64,000 nt of DNA. It comes from Glandiceps talaboti (Eukaryota > Hemichordata > Enteropneusta > Spengelidae). Location of the stretch: contig NC_135564.1 in assembly GCF_964340395.1 (NCBI RefSeq), forward strand, positions 2,073,501 through 2,137,500, in the 5' to 3' direction. Under the pieces are notes generated by a model. It saw only the letters and a list, made by a program, of their open reading frames with translations, made no database searches and was not told the DNA's origin. Below are positions 48,901-58,350 of the stretch, piece after piece. A program made the position numbers and the translations under genes. Within the stretch, counting starts at the first letter, position 1; every line of letters starts with the position of its first letter.

Positions 48901-50065
48901 ACAACCATGAACTTTGTAGGATTTGCGTTATGGTAAGTATGAACATATTTATTGAATTATGCACAAAACCTTGACAAAATTGCCAGTTGAAAACAAAGAA
49001 AACACAATAAATTGTGGCAATCAATTAAATTTGTAAACAGTATAGTGCAAGATATACAATTGTGATTGGGAATTATGTTGTTTGTATGTTCATTTAAATC
49101 ATTTGTTACCCTGTATATTGCCACTAGAGGGCGCTATTTTTGGTTACTTGAAAGTACTCTTGATGAGAACCTATCTGGGCGATGTACAGCTATTACAAGG
49201 TTACCACTGATTTGAAAACATTTATATACTTTATCACTCATTAACAATACAGCCAACAGATGTGTTTGTTTTCCTTTGTTTTCTATCCAATCAGAATGAT
49301 CCTTTAAAGTGCTTCACATTATATGATCTGGTTCCCTGGTGTCCCATTCTTCAATATTGGCAGCTATCCTGTACTCACAAAAGGTGTCATATATAGACCA
49401 CTTTATCCAATGGCTCTTCCCTGTCTACAAGAGAGTAATGGTTAATGTAGTCTAGAGGCTATGACTTTGAATCCTTCTCCACATCTAGAGGAACGACGAG
49501 CCAAGATGAAAATGTCAAATTCAAACAAAGCAACTCGCACAGCAATTAACATCATACAATCACAGAATTCTGCCCAATAATAAGTTAGTGTTGGCGTAAT
49601 GTCCAAATATGGTACATCTGCCATGTCAGGACACTACCTAATACACTGATTACATCATTCTAACAGTTGGGATTTACTCATTTGCATGAAAAAACATTTG
49701 GTTTATGACTTCTCATTCCTCTAGACATGGAGAAGGATTCAAAGCCACAGCTAGCCTCTAGACTACAGTCATTGTTACAATCTAATCTAATCTAATCTAA
49801 TCTAATTTTCTTATATAGCGCATTCCATATAACTATCACAATGCACTTTACAAAGCACAGAAAAACTAGTACAAAAACAGACTCAAGCAAAGAGGGTGAT
49901 CTTTATTCATGAAAAGTTCATTTTTCTTTCAGGAATGCCAGTGCTGCTGGACTTCTGATGATACCATTGATAGTCTTAGTATACAAGATCATAATACAGT
50001 TTGAAGAACCCTTCACTACAATGATCTACGCTAACAAAGCTCAAAATGACAGAAAGAAGTCCTAG
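34346..50065 (+). CDS. PEMT: Phosphatidylethanolamine N-methyltransferase (five-exon gene)
   Basis: PEMT makes phosphatidylcholine from phosphatidylethanolamine by three S-adenosylmethionine-dependent methylations in the ER and mitochondria-associated membranes. Joining 34346-34429, 46624-46739, 47897-48042, 48821-48932 and 49933-50065 gives 591 nt: 196 residues and a TAG stop (human form 199). Diagnostic segments are SQPKIEMLD (residues 74-82), LVLSSFWALGFTGTFLGDYFGI (about 100-121), FPFNVTDNPMYWGTT (about 130-144) and the acidic FEEPFT (176-181) with the paired Glu linked to AdoMet binding. About four hydrophobic membrane segments: roughly residues 11-25, 41-62, 84-112 and 157-175. The C-terminus NDRKKS is a KKXX-like basic tail. 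Odd: the first Gly of the GxG AdoMet motif is Met here (M95-V-G97). Highly confident assignment. Confidence 0.96.
35843..35915. repeat. Short dispersed repeat, paired with 2225-2300
   Basis: GATGATTTACAAAGGTTATAACACACAAGCAGTTCAAAG (in pieces: ATTTACAAAGG, TAACACACAAGCAGTTCAAA, TTTAGCAT) is shared with 2236-2290. Unknown family. Confidence 0.6.
36088..36290. repeat. Dispersed repeat, copy 3 of 3
   Basis: CTGCAATAGCATTTTACTTC, ATGCTAGAGGGTCAAAATAG, GTGTCAACCAAGAAATCGAA, GTTATTTTTATGA, AGGTGGTAGAATTCTATTG match the order seen at 14500-14715, and partly at 1405-1580. Confidence 0.6.
37863..37906. repeat. Short hairpin (inverted repeat)
   Basis: TGTGGGACAACTCACA and, after about 12 bases, TGTGAGTTGTTCCACA form 16-bp complementary arms with one mismatch. 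No neighbouring exon; significance unknown. Confidence 0.7.
41688..41804. repeat. Dispersed repeat, unexpanded relative of the 37-bp array
   Basis: GGCATTTCTTGTGAGTCACA, AGAGATAAGGGAACACC, AAATTTTGGTGCATCAC, AGAAATTGTGTGCATCAGT and a single GCATGTCAAATTGGCTT word. Matches 55806-55935 and the left flank of the 15.4-kb array. Confidence 0.75.
44540..45045. repeat. Tandem-duplicated ~75-bp segment with an inverted third copy
   Basis: AGCTAAAATTATGTAGGCTT and, about 92 bp on, AGCTAAAATGATGTTGGCTT each precede GGTGTTTCA.TCATG, ACATGACATTTA and CACCCTCAGACAACTT (or a close variant). At about 44990-45040 the reverse complement (TGTCCCATGAATGAAACACC, AACATCATTTTAGCTG) occurs. Probably parts of a foldback element. 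Confidence 0.65.
45907..45965. repeat. Homopolymer junction T42-G17
   Basis: 42 T followed directly by 17 G on the + strand. Strongly mutable and error-prone, so true lengths may differ. It immediately precedes dispersed repeat copy B (45985-46330). Confidence 0.9.
45985..46330. repeat. Dispersed repeat, copy B (paired with 26060-26390)
   Basis: Same order of words as copy A (see 26060-26390), beginning with CTGAACTTCATT and ending around GAGCTTGTGCAACATTGTGC. Confidence 0.75.
46624..46739 (+). CDS. PEMT: PEMT coding exon 2
   Basis: 116 nt; acceptor TTACTAG|GTAGCA, donor TGGAG|GTAAGT; phase 0 in, phase 2 out. Encodes VARLEYYTHIISSLFGSAYT followed by ACVAFGISILMLGSVRDW, which aligns residue for residue with the human VARWEHKTR...FGSPYLAC...ILLLNFLRSH stretch (second membrane segment). 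The human Trp of VARW is Leu here. Confidence 0.93.
46740..47896. other. PEMT intron 2 with foldback element
   Basis: Contains the 46963-47152 inverted-repeat element, a short CTAGGGGGT...ACCCCCTAG palindrome (47764-47810), and a TTTA microsatellite (about 47308-47321). Noncoding. Confidence 0.65.
46963..47152. mobile_element. Foldback/MITE element with ~60-bp arms
   Basis: The left arm (AACACATATTGCCTGGCC, GGGCTATAGCACCCATTTAT, TACCCCCTCG, GACTGTGAGTT) is reverse complementary to the right arm (AACTCACAGTCCCTCGGGTG, TAATAAATGGGTGCTATAGC, GGCCAGGCAATATGTGTT). The centre has GGCCTCGGGAAATAGCATGTG. No open frame, so non-autonomous. Confidence 0.8.
47897..48042 (+). CDS. PEMT: PEMT coding exon 3
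   Basis: 146 nt; acceptor TTATTTCTAG|GTTC, donor CTAG|GTATGG; phase 2 in, phase 1 out. Encodes the split Arg67, then FNAMMASQPKIEMLDGALGT, then VLGVLSIMVGATLVLSSFWA, ending ALGFTGTFL. Carries the AdoMet-contacting glycine region and the very conserved SS-F-ALGF-GTFL loop. Confidence 0.95.
48043..48820. other. PEMT intron 3 with tandem duplications
   Basis: Holds a two-copy ~42-bp repeat (GTTCAAAGCACTTTACAGTT, 48275-48362) next to a TATATAGTGCTTTC word, then three copies of a ~125-bp unit (48400-48770). Noncoding. Confidence 0.65.
48400..48770. repeat. Triplicated ~125-bp unit
   Basis: Units start at GCTAAACTCTTCAATTTTGT near 48400, 48524 and 48649; each contains ATTACCAGGGCTACACTTTC, ATAGATAAACTCGTCC and TATCACTAGAGGG, a CTCF-core-like word. 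The third copy ends in AGGGCAGTA, about 50 bp before PEMT exon 4. Confidence 0.9.
48821..48932 (+). CDS. PEMT: PEMT coding exon 4
   Basis: 112 nt; acceptor TGTTTAACAG|GTGAC, donor TTATG|GTAAGT; phase 1 in, phase 2 out. Encodes GDYFGIYLDERVTGFPFNVT then DNPMYWGTTMNFVGFAL. This is the family's most diagnostic block (FPFN-DNPMYWG-T-N). Confidence 0.97.
49121..49137 (+). promoter_or_regulatory. CTCF-core-like motif
   Basis: CCACTAGAGGGCGCTAT fits the bilaterian CTCF core (CCASYAGRKGGCRSY) closely. Related words: 51334-51349 (+), 52468-52482 (CCACTGATGGCGCTG, +), 55482-55496 (CCACTGAGGGCGCTG, -), about 12617-12632 (-), 33641-33656 (+). Some are embedded in repeats (26.70/26.85 kb, 48.5-48.77 kb), so repeat origin is as likely as function. 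Confidence 0.35.
49447..49765. mobile_element. Inverted-repeat (MITE-like) element, ~48-bp arms
   Basis: Left: GTAGTCTAGAGGCTATGACT, TTGAATCCTTCTCCA, ATCTAGAG. Right: CTCTAGACATGGAGAAGGAT, TCAAAGCCACAGCTAGCCTC, TAGACTAC. The arms are imperfect complements about 226 bp apart. Confidence 0.7.
49781..49805. repeat. (TCTAA)n microsatellite
   Basis: About five tandem TCTAA units, 5' of a TATATAGCGC word; probably the variable end of a short interspersed element. Confidence 0.7.
49933..50065 (+). CDS. PEMT: PEMT coding exon 5 and stop
   Basis: 133 nt; acceptor TTTCTTTCAG|GAATG; phase 2 in. Completes Trp153, then NASAAGLLMIPLIVLVYKII (last membrane segment), the paired acidic FEEPFT, and ends AQNDRKKS-TAG at 50063-50065. 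Confidence 0.95.
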
Positions 50066-50110
50066 TTGTCAAAAGGAAACTTTATAATGATTCAGATATT
50101 CAAAAACAGC

Positions 50111-50116
50111 AATAAA
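50111..50116 (+). terminator. Poly(A) signal of PEMT
   Basis: AATAAA 45 nt after the stop codon, followed by a TTTAATTTGAGTG stretch. Position gives a very short 3' UTR; longer 3' ends cannot be excluded. Confidence 0.6.
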
Positions 50117-52720
50117 ATTTAATTTGAGTGCCAAGACAAAAAAAATTATCCTATGAAAAAAATTATATATTAATCCTGTAAAGACAGAAATGATATGAAG
50201 TGTACTTTTAATCAAATGACTACATCACTGTTTTCAAGCATATGGTGTTCACATGTTATAAACATGATGTACACGTCGTTCACATGATACTCACATGTTG
50301 TTTACATGATGTTCACATGTTGTTCACATGATACTCACATGTTGTTTACATGATACTCACATGTTAGTTGTTCACTTATTCATTAGATGTCACAGGAATA
50401 TGCAGGTGTCTTTTATATATTCAAACAGAAGCAATGCATTAATGTTTATACTAAACTGGTTGTGAAGAAGTGGCAAATTTTGTGAGATTATTGAGTTTTT
50501 CTTCAATTTTCCACAATCTTTCTATCACAGTACTTGATTTAGTTTATATTTACATGTCAGTTTAACAGGGTTCTTTAATGAATTTGATTTTTAGAAGTTT
50601 TATTCTCTCACCTTTCTTTGCAAACAAATCAGATACTAAGAAATTTGAAGACAATATGATGTTTTATGTTTTATACAACACACTGTTTTAGGTGATCACA
50701 TGATTTTGTATATCCTATCATATACTCTAAAATATTAGGGTTGTATTAGGAATTTATTTTCAGTTTTAGTGTCTTTTTCACTCAACAAAAATCTCAGGAA
50801 AAATGGTCTTTACTAATACATAGTTATCATGCATACCTTCAAAAATCAACAAAAAAATAGGTCTGGCAAGCTACAACCTATTTCCCATTCCAGTGAAAAT
50901 TAAATTCCTTGGGAATCTAATATTCCATAGAGTACACAGTCTTACACTGAAGAGAACTTTAATATGCTGGATGCATGCACTCAAGTAGTAGTGTGGTATT
51001 CTTGTAATACTGAGTCTCATTTCTTTGGAGTGTGTACATTCTGAAGTCAGTTTTTAAAAGGTTTATGAAGAAATTACAGAGTTTTGACAGACTGTTTCAT
51101 GTTTGAGAAAAGGTTTATCTTTTACATGTAACTACACACAGGTTTTATGCAGTCACTCACAAAACTGTTCCTATTTGACAATGATGGAATTTTTAGGCCT
51201 GTCAATTAGCACTGCCGTAAAGAGGCTATTGGTTTTCGACAATGATTAGAAATTATTTTTAGCAATAATTGAGTGCAGATAAAATTGTCACAGCTTTATG
51301 TCAACGTCTGACCACGAGTTACTACATGTTCAAACACTAGAGGGCGCACTAACTCAAAACTCTAGAATTCTGTCTTTTTAGTGAGTTTTAATGTGTTTGT
51401 TTGCAACCTACAATGGATTTTTTTTTTCATTCAGAGTGATTTACAAGCAAAATACAGATAAGTGTAAGACAGTGGTTAGAAGAGTGACAATTGACATCAC
51501 ATCTTAATAGACACCCACAATTTCACAAAAACAAACTATTATTGTGGTATGGATTTGGTGACATGAATTGATGACAGTATCACCATGGTGATACTATAGT
51601 TAAAACAATTATTTTTTTAGGCCTAAGACCTAAAGAAAAAAATGTTTGGTTCCGGTTTCCTGACCCTGCCTAGTTTTTCACTGCCAAACCTAAACTTTTT
51701 TTTTTTACATATTCGAGAAAAAATGAACTTGATAAAATCATGAAAATTGTGAAGTCTCGGCAGAAATAGTGGCTGTGGAAACTGACATCAACTTAAAAAA
51801 GACAATGTAACACTGTTCTTCCAATCTGTAATGGCTGTACATCTGATGAAAAGAAACCAATAACACAGAGACCATTTGGAAAACAACAGAAAAAATAACG
51901 ATCTGAACTAGACACTCACACATGAAAAAAAAATATGAAAAAATATACCTACCCCACTTATTCTAAAATTGAGCATAATCAGAACCACACAATTTTTTTA
52001 TTAGGCCTAACTTGTCTAAACTATGAACCACGTCATTGTCTGCATTGCTCAGTAGACAGTACAGGTGAACCATTACCTAAATACAAAAGTAGACTTTGGA
52101 AATATCACAAAAACAACAAATCAAGAACACACGTCAACATATTAAAAAAATTAATTTGATGAATCTTTCTAAATTGCTACCTTCCTCTTTTAAAGTACTG
52201 ATAAAATATATTATGCATTTAGAGAAATCTATCAAATCTTATATCGCTAGACTAGTGAAATATATTGCAGACCATATGATATATCAATGTGGGAAGAGAT
52301 AAAAATAAAAGTTAAAATCTAACAAAACTTTGTTGCCTTCGTTTTGATTTTATAATTTTTTAACCATTTTCATGATATCTTCTATGTTTTACGTCATTGC
52401 TTACCATTAATGGTGTGGCTGTACAAGACAAAATCTACGAAGATATTCAGAGAACTCTCATTCTGACCACTGATGGCGCTGTTATGATCTAGCGTTGACC
52501 ATGGGCAGTGGCGAAAGTAGTCCTTAGTGAGGAAACTTTATTTTGAATTTCAGACTCTTGGAAAACTGTCTGCTACAATTGAAACTGTACAGTTAGAGGC
52601 ATAGAGGTGGTTCTGATGGTTATGGCTGGAAAATCTGCTAGGTACAAGCTGAACATGCAGATTGGCGTAGGTATTGACCGAACACTAGATGTGAGGTGAT
52701 ACACGTGTTTTGTCTTCACA
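50117..52720. other. Region downstream of PEMT, no gene seen
   Basis: Includes the ACATG-rich array (50248-50370), a CACTAGAGGGCGCAC word (51334-51349) and a dispersed-repeat-like stretch at 51617-51712 (GGCCTAAGACCTAAA, GGTTCCGGTTTCCTGACCCT, CTGCCAAACCTAAA). The frame at 51935-52159 is not coding by composition. Confidence 0.55.
50248..50370. repeat. ~12-bp tandem repeat with longer-period structure
   Basis: Repeats of ACATGTTGTTCAC / ACATGATACTCAC / ACATGTTGTTTAC alternate, giving visible 24- and longer-bp periods. Noncoding, 180 bp past the PEMT stop. Confidence 0.8.
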
Positions 52721-52750
52721 GTCTTGTATCGTGCTGTCCCGTCAGTAGTT

Positions 52751-53098
52751 TTCGTAATTTCTAAATTCTATGAGGGGACGCTCTCTTTACCTTCAAGTTT
52801 TCCAACAAGTCGAACGAGGTATGCAATGAACTTGAACCAGTACAATGTCAGCAAGTGTAGTTTAGTAGCTGCCTGGAACTGGTGGAGTAGCTGTGATCCT
52901 GTCCAGATCCAGTGTAACTGTGTAGCAAAATTTTATTTTGACTTCGTAATTTCTACGAGGGACGCTCTCTTTACCTTCAAGTTTCCAGCATGTCGAACGA
53001 GGTATGCAATGAACTTGAACTAGTACAATTTCAGCAAGTGCAGTTTAGTAGCAACCTGAAACTTGTGAAGTATCTGTCCAGTGTAACTGTGTAGCAGA
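52751..53098. repeat. Tandem duplication, two ~180-bp copies
   Basis: CGAACGAGGTATGCAATGAA, CTTGAAC.AGTACAAT, TCAGCAAGTG, CCAGTGTAACTGTGTAGCA occur in both halves (from about 52751 and about 52943). The open frame across the first copy (52724-53023) depends on the duplication and I do not call it a gene. Confidence 0.8.
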
Positions 53099-53825
53099 GG
53101 TGAACTGACGACCATGGGTATGGTGATGTGCTGCAAGTGTAGCCAACCAGCCGCCTGGGAGTAGTACACTCATCCACAGTAACTTTGGCAGTTGCTCGGG
53201 TTGTCATCGAAAACTTCCTGCATGAGACCGTAAACAGTAAACTTTGGTTAAGCAGAAGTGCACGGAAGAGGTTAGTCATCTCAGTTTAATTAAAGATTGA
53301 TGTCGATTTTGAAGAATACCAGGAGTTAGGATACTCCGAATACAAATAGACCTACAGAACTGTGTTAAAGAGGGCACAGGCTGAGTTTAGACGGTTTTTA
53401 CTTTGGTTTAATAGTAATACAAAATACTTTACATAAAACCATGGCTAAACTAGTCATGTATAGTGTTTACAACGATTCATGTAGCCGTGATGTGTCACTT
53501 TTTACCAAACCATCCAACTCCTGCTTTGTTCATGTCCTAACAGGGATTTCCTCAGTTTTGTTGATACGTTCTCAAATCTTTCATATACATGTATTATATC
53601 TAAATACCAGGATTCAGTTATACCAGTATCAAGTAACGGATGAGTGTGCTTCAGTAAGTAGAAATAAAATATGTTACACTTCGTAGGCAACAAAAAATTG
53701 CATCCAAAACTGTCTATACTCAGCCTGTGCCCCTTTAATATTGCTGGTCTAGTTGGGTATGGAGGAGAGAACCTCTTGTGTGTCTACTAAAGTCCCTCTA
53801 TTTAAAGTTCATATTGTCTGTGCTG
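53099..53825. other. No gene seen
   Basis: Moderately CpG-containing at 53100-53230. No splice-compatible exon recognised. Confidence 0.4.
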
Positions 53826-54231
53826 TCTAGTTGCTGATGGACTGTATTCCGTACTATGTTAACTTCACACTTATACAGTCTAGTCAATCCCATGACTGAA
53901 GGCTTTAATTGTGGTTCAACCCCATGTTGGGTGAAGCATAAACAGCGCGTGTTAGTAGTAATCCATCACAAATTGATAGGCTGTCGTCATCGCTCATGAA
54001 TATCATTTGGTAAAGCTGTTTCAGTTTTGACTATGATATGCAAATGTCCAACCAGGACGCCACCTCCAGTCTGTTTAAACTAAAATCATGTGGGACACAT
54101 CATGTTTATGTGAACGCCATGTAGGGGGAAGCACAGAATTATGTGCAAGAGTAACAGGATTGACTAAACAGAAAAGTATTAAGATAGCTTAGTACAGAAT
54201 ACGGTCCGTCAGGAACTAGACTAGCTGTTAA
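53826..54231. mobile_element. Foldback/MITE element, ~400 bp
   Basis: The left end (CTAGTTGCTGATGGACTGTA, TTCCGTACTATGTTAACT) pairs with the right end (AGATAGCTTAGTACAGAATA, CGGTCCGTCAGGAACTAG). Inner inverted words continue (GTCTAGTCAATCCC / GGATTGACTAAAC). The right tip, AGGAACTAGACTAG, is also the end word of the 63-bp array unit at 7-8.4 kb, so the two may belong to one family. Confidence 0.7.
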
Positions 54232-54287
54232 CTGTAAAGTGCCGAATCCAGACTAAATTTGAGTCGCTGTATATCCAGTAGTATCAT

Positions 54288-54415
54288 TGTATTGTACCGA
54301 GGACCTGGCATAGTGCATGCTGAGGGTTAAAGGGTGTGATCATGTGTATTGTATTGTACCGAGGACCTGGCATAGTGCATGCTGAGGGTTAAAGGGTGTG
54401 ATCATGTGTATTGTA
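54288..54415. repeat. Perfect tandem duplication, 64 bp x 2
   Basis: TTGTATTGTACCGAGGACCT, GGCATAGTGCATGCTGAGGG, TTAAAGGGTGTGATCATGTG repeated head to tail without change, so recent. Confidence 0.9.
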
Positions 54416-56661
54416 TTGTACTCGAACCTGAGGCTGTCTATGCATGTTGTGTTCAGAGCAGCAGATGAATGAACTCGTTGAATTACGGACAGTGAATTAT
54501 ATTTGCGTACTAGAAATTGCTACAGCTGATGTGGAACAGTATGATATTCAACTTGAAACCTAGACAGAATGTAGAAAAAGCAATTTTTGAAATTGCTAGA
54601 TTGAAAAATAGAAGTAAGTGAATTTTAGTGAAAACCTTTGGCAGTGTAGCGGGTTTTGAGTGAGAATCTGTGGAGGGGTCCTAACATGGACTATGCTGAC
54701 CACTGACTTGACCACTTGGTGGACGGGGAGGGAGGCTGGAGAGGATGAGAGTTATCAACTGGACGGGAAGGCAGGCTGGGCAGGCAGGCTGGGCAGGATG
54801 AGAGTTAATCAACTTAATAAAACATAGAACCAATCATATTTTTTCCTTATTTACACATTACATATATATTGTGAAATGAATAAACTACTCAGATATGAGG
54901 TGAAGAGGTGGAAAGTAGGCTTAAAATGGTCATTTTAGGATAAAAAATACTTATTTTTTAAATGTATGTTATGCAATCATTTAAGCAGCAGCAATTATCA
55001 AAAAAAATCATTCATGGATAAATTTTTCATGCTATGAAGGTGTTTCCAAGAGATTACAATAAACACTGATGCTTTCATTATGGTAAATAACAACAAATTT
55101 GCATAATATAAACAAATAAATAATAGTATCTGTGAATTTGTTCTGCTTTCACCACTTCCACAAAGTGTCACAGTGTGGATCCTGAAACCATGTGTTTATT
55201 TTTCAGAGATCCTCTGCATGATATAAGGGCAAGGTAATTTGTTTGAAAAAAGAAGGAAAACACATTTTTAGAAAAATTAAATTGTAAATTAAAAAAAATG
55301 AACATTTGCAATGGACTTGGTAAGAAAAGTTATTTATGCTTGATTTAATAATTTCTCTTTCTGAATCCGTTCAGAAAATAAGTTAGTAAAATAAAAGCAA
55401 GCTATTTCCACATTGAAATATTCAAATTGATTTCATAAACAAGCAAGTAAATACAAATAAACAGATATGCCACAATTGGCACAGCGCCCTCAGTGGTGGA
55501 AACTTAAATTACTTGCCAGGTCATTATCTTCTCTTAATGAGCAGAAATATTACTTTTGTTTGAAAATCACCAAATAATATTATATAAATACAATTTAAAC
55601 ATGATTTTTTAAATTTCCAGCGCCTTATTTTCAGCCAAACAATGAACAAAATCGTTGTGTAGTGCACCCTCATCGGCAGTCATTACTATTTTCTTTATGT
55701 AAACAAATAAACAGTGCTGTCATTTGGCGATCAATATGAAGAATTGACGTAGGAAATATAAACTTTTTTATGAGTCATAATTTATAACCAAATTTTGTTG
55801 TTATGGGTAAAAATGACAAAAACTGGCATTTCCTGTGAGTCACCACATAGTACGAGATAGGGGAACACCAAATTGTTGTGCATCATTAGAAATTGTGTGT
55901 GTCAGTGGTACATGAAATTGGCTTAGAGAGCATATGACAACCTAAATGGCTGTTAAACTTCAACTTTCTATGACGATATGCTGGCAACCATTGTGTTCAC
56001 ATATTCATGCGTGTGATTTCGGGGGAAATGTTCAACTTTAGTTTGTCAACAAACCTGAAAAGATATAATTTGATGTGTACATTACAAATTTTGAGTATGA
56101 AAAGTCGAAAAGTGACAGTAGCTCAGTGATCAATGCATGACTGTAATGCCATGGGACGCTATTTTCTAAAGTTCAAAGGTCATTCCCCTCATTCTGAAAA
56201 TGTCACTATGACATTTCCCACCTAAATAACTACATATTTTGTCAAATTGAATGGAATGTAACACTGTTTTGGTAAATAATTTTGGTGTCTAAACAAAAAC
56301 AGGTAACTTTTTCGCTTCTGCACTGAAGCATGTTCACGGCCAAAACAGCCACCATCTTTGTGTAGAACTTTCGAAGTGCAAACGTCCTTATTTTATTTAT
56401 TTATGATCAGTCTAAAAAGTACTAAGTTATAATTTCCATCTCAAATAATTTCATATAGAATTAGATTAAAAGGGATACGCCTTGATTTCAGTTTAAAATA
56501 ATGGCAGTTCAAACATAACCCCACCGTATTTAAACATGTTATTGACAGTTGTTTACATTATGCAAATGAGTGAGCTTGTCGTTGTTTACTTCAACATGGC
56601 ATTGGGATCTGGAAGGTACTGTCATAATGGACCTAGATGTGATGGTGTTGCAAGGGTTAAG
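54416..56661. other. No gene seen; one dispersed-repeat copy
   Basis: Short GGCTGGGCAGGCA duplication at 54716-54805. The dispersed repeat at 55806-55935 is listed separately. Several GCGCCCTC words (55483, and related at 55665). Confidence 0.45.
55806..55935. repeat. Dispersed repeat, unexpanded relative of the 37-bp array
   Basis: GGTAAAAATGACAAAAACTG, GGCATTTCCTGTGAGTCACC, ACGAGATAGGGGAACACC, AGAAATTGTGTGTGTCAGTG, then a single ACATGAAATTGGCTTAGAGA word. Matches 41688-41804 and 15303-15400. Confidence 0.75.
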
Positions 56662-57005
56662 AATGCATGTTTCAAATTCAATATAATTTACTACATCATA
56701 CATTAACCATAACAACATGCACAGCTTCTAAAAAAATTTGTGATGTATGTACCCTTAGTTTTAATGACTTGGTTGCATAATTAATGATTTTCAGTAATTA
56801 GGCGATATCTTCAAAATGCATACTTCAAATTCAATATAATTTGCTACATACTTCAAACATAACTAATCACACATGTTCTGAAAAGCTGATTGATGTAGCT
56901 GTTAGTTTTAATGAGTCATTTGCATAATTAACGATTTCAGTAATGAAGCTATATCTGAAAATGCATTCTGCAAATGCAATTAAATTTGGTACATACTTCA
57001 AGCAT
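56662..57005. repeat. Diverged tandem triplication, ~145-151-bp unit
   Basis: AATGCATGTTTCAAATTCAA, AATGCATACTTCAAATTCAA and AATGCATTCTGCAAATGCAA start successive copies near 56664, 56815 and 56959. Each continues with a TTTGCATAATTAA.GATTT / CAGTAAT word and a CATAACTAATCA word. Confidence 0.75.
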
Positions 57006-57654
57006 AACTAATCATATACATCCTGTTGCATTCAAACAATTATTGTGTGTAGGAACAAAAATTTAAAGACTTCGCTTACTGAAGGCATTCAGTTTAAATC
57101 TGGTTAAGTTTAGAACATATAGATATTAATTTATTCAAGTATTAATTAATTCATTGTATTATAAAGTTATATTGCAATTAATTTATTCAACAATTAATTT
57201 ATTCAACATGTGATATTATATTGCATAGACATTTATGTATTCAATTAATAATTTATTTCATTGTTAATTATTCCATTCTTCATATACTCAGTCGATTTTG
57301 ATGTATATATGTGTATTTATTTTGTTGTAATAATATATACAAGCATAGAAAATCCAAAGAACCTGTGTGGCGACTGTTTCATTCACACTGTACACACCAG
57401 AATGAGATCTTGGATCAAAAGTGACACCAACAAAAGTACCTCATATCAGGCCCCCAAAAATGTATATGACCCAAGTACTTATTTTTATTTGTGTTGCAGT
57501 TGTACGTGAAATCAGTATTTGAAATAGCACCCTCATGTGGTTGACAACACAGCTGTATATAGCAAACAAAAGTATATAGAATATGGACGTTGAGGGCGCC
57601 TTCGGTAATTATTGCTAGCGGAATGCTGGTGGAATGTGTGTGTGTGTAAACGAC
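57006..57654. other. AT-rich spacer
   Basis: TTAATTTATTCA repeated irregularly at 57120-57260, and a GT run at about 57635-57648. The frame at 57261-57509 has no supporting splice or homology evidence. Confidence 0.45.
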
Positions 57655-58350
57655 TTAAAGTCAAAAACTGCCAGACTGATTGCCTTGGTATTTGGTGGGG
57701 ACATTACATAGAGCCAATAGATGGGAAATTGTTCAAATAAAAATGATTGCATCAGAGATGTGTGTTTTGGGTTAAAAAAAGGGATTTTTGGTAGAAAAAA
57801 CTTAAAACTCCAAAACTACTGGACAGATTAGCCAGAAATTTGGTGGGAAGATTCATTTGGTGTTTAGTTTAAGAATTGTTCATGACACGATCCCATCAGT
57901 GATATGAAAATTCGGGCTGAAAATGTGTCTTTTTGGTCAAAAGTCTATAATTCCAATATTACTGAGCAGAGGCGGCTGAGATGTGGTGGGAATGTTCTGA
58001 GATGTGTTTACATTAAGATGTATTCTTGATATGATGATCTAATGAGTGATATGCATATTCTGGCTAAAAATGTGTCTTTTTGGTAAAAACTCTATAATTA
58101 CAAAACTGCTTAGCAGATTTAACTGAAATTTGGTGGGAGCGTTCCTAGGGGTGTTTAGTTAAAGAATTGTTCATAACGTGATGATCCCATCAGTGATATG
58201 CAAATTGGGGCTAAAATGTATCTTTTTTGGCAAAAATCTGTAATTCAAAAAATTAAATTTCAAGTTTGGTCAAAAAATTTTATTTCGAAAACTACATGGT
58301 GAATGGGGCTGAAACTTGGTAGATGTGTTTCTGGAGGTGTTATCTGCAGT
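57655..58350. repeat. Diverged tandem repeat, ~145-bp unit, four to five copies
   Basis: Each copy has CCAAAACTACTGGACAGATT, GAAATTTGGTGGGAAGATTC, GTTTAAGAATTGTTCATGA, ATCCCATCAGTGATATG and GTGTCTTTTTGGTAAAAA. Copies begin near 57665, 57812, 57954, 58096 and 58275; the last is most diverged. Probably an old transposable-element-associated repeat. Confidence 0.8.

Larger units (their letters stand above)
48933..49932. other. PEMT intron 4 with MITE and short-repeat tail
   Basis: Contains a CCACTAGAGGGCGCTAT word (49121-49137), an inverted-repeat element (49447-49765), and a (TCTAA)n tract (49781-49805) followed by TTATATAGCGCATTCC and GCACTTTACAAAGCAC, a tail also seen in intron 3 and typical of short interspersed elements. 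Confidence 0.65.

Noticed and set aside
52724-53023. 99-codon + strand frame with internal similarity
   Set aside because: The similarity is the 180-bp DNA duplication; the second copy is frameshifted and there are no supported splice sites.
57261-57509. 82-codon + strand frame with several Cys
   Set aside because: AT-rich, no start context, no splice signals and no recognisable domain.
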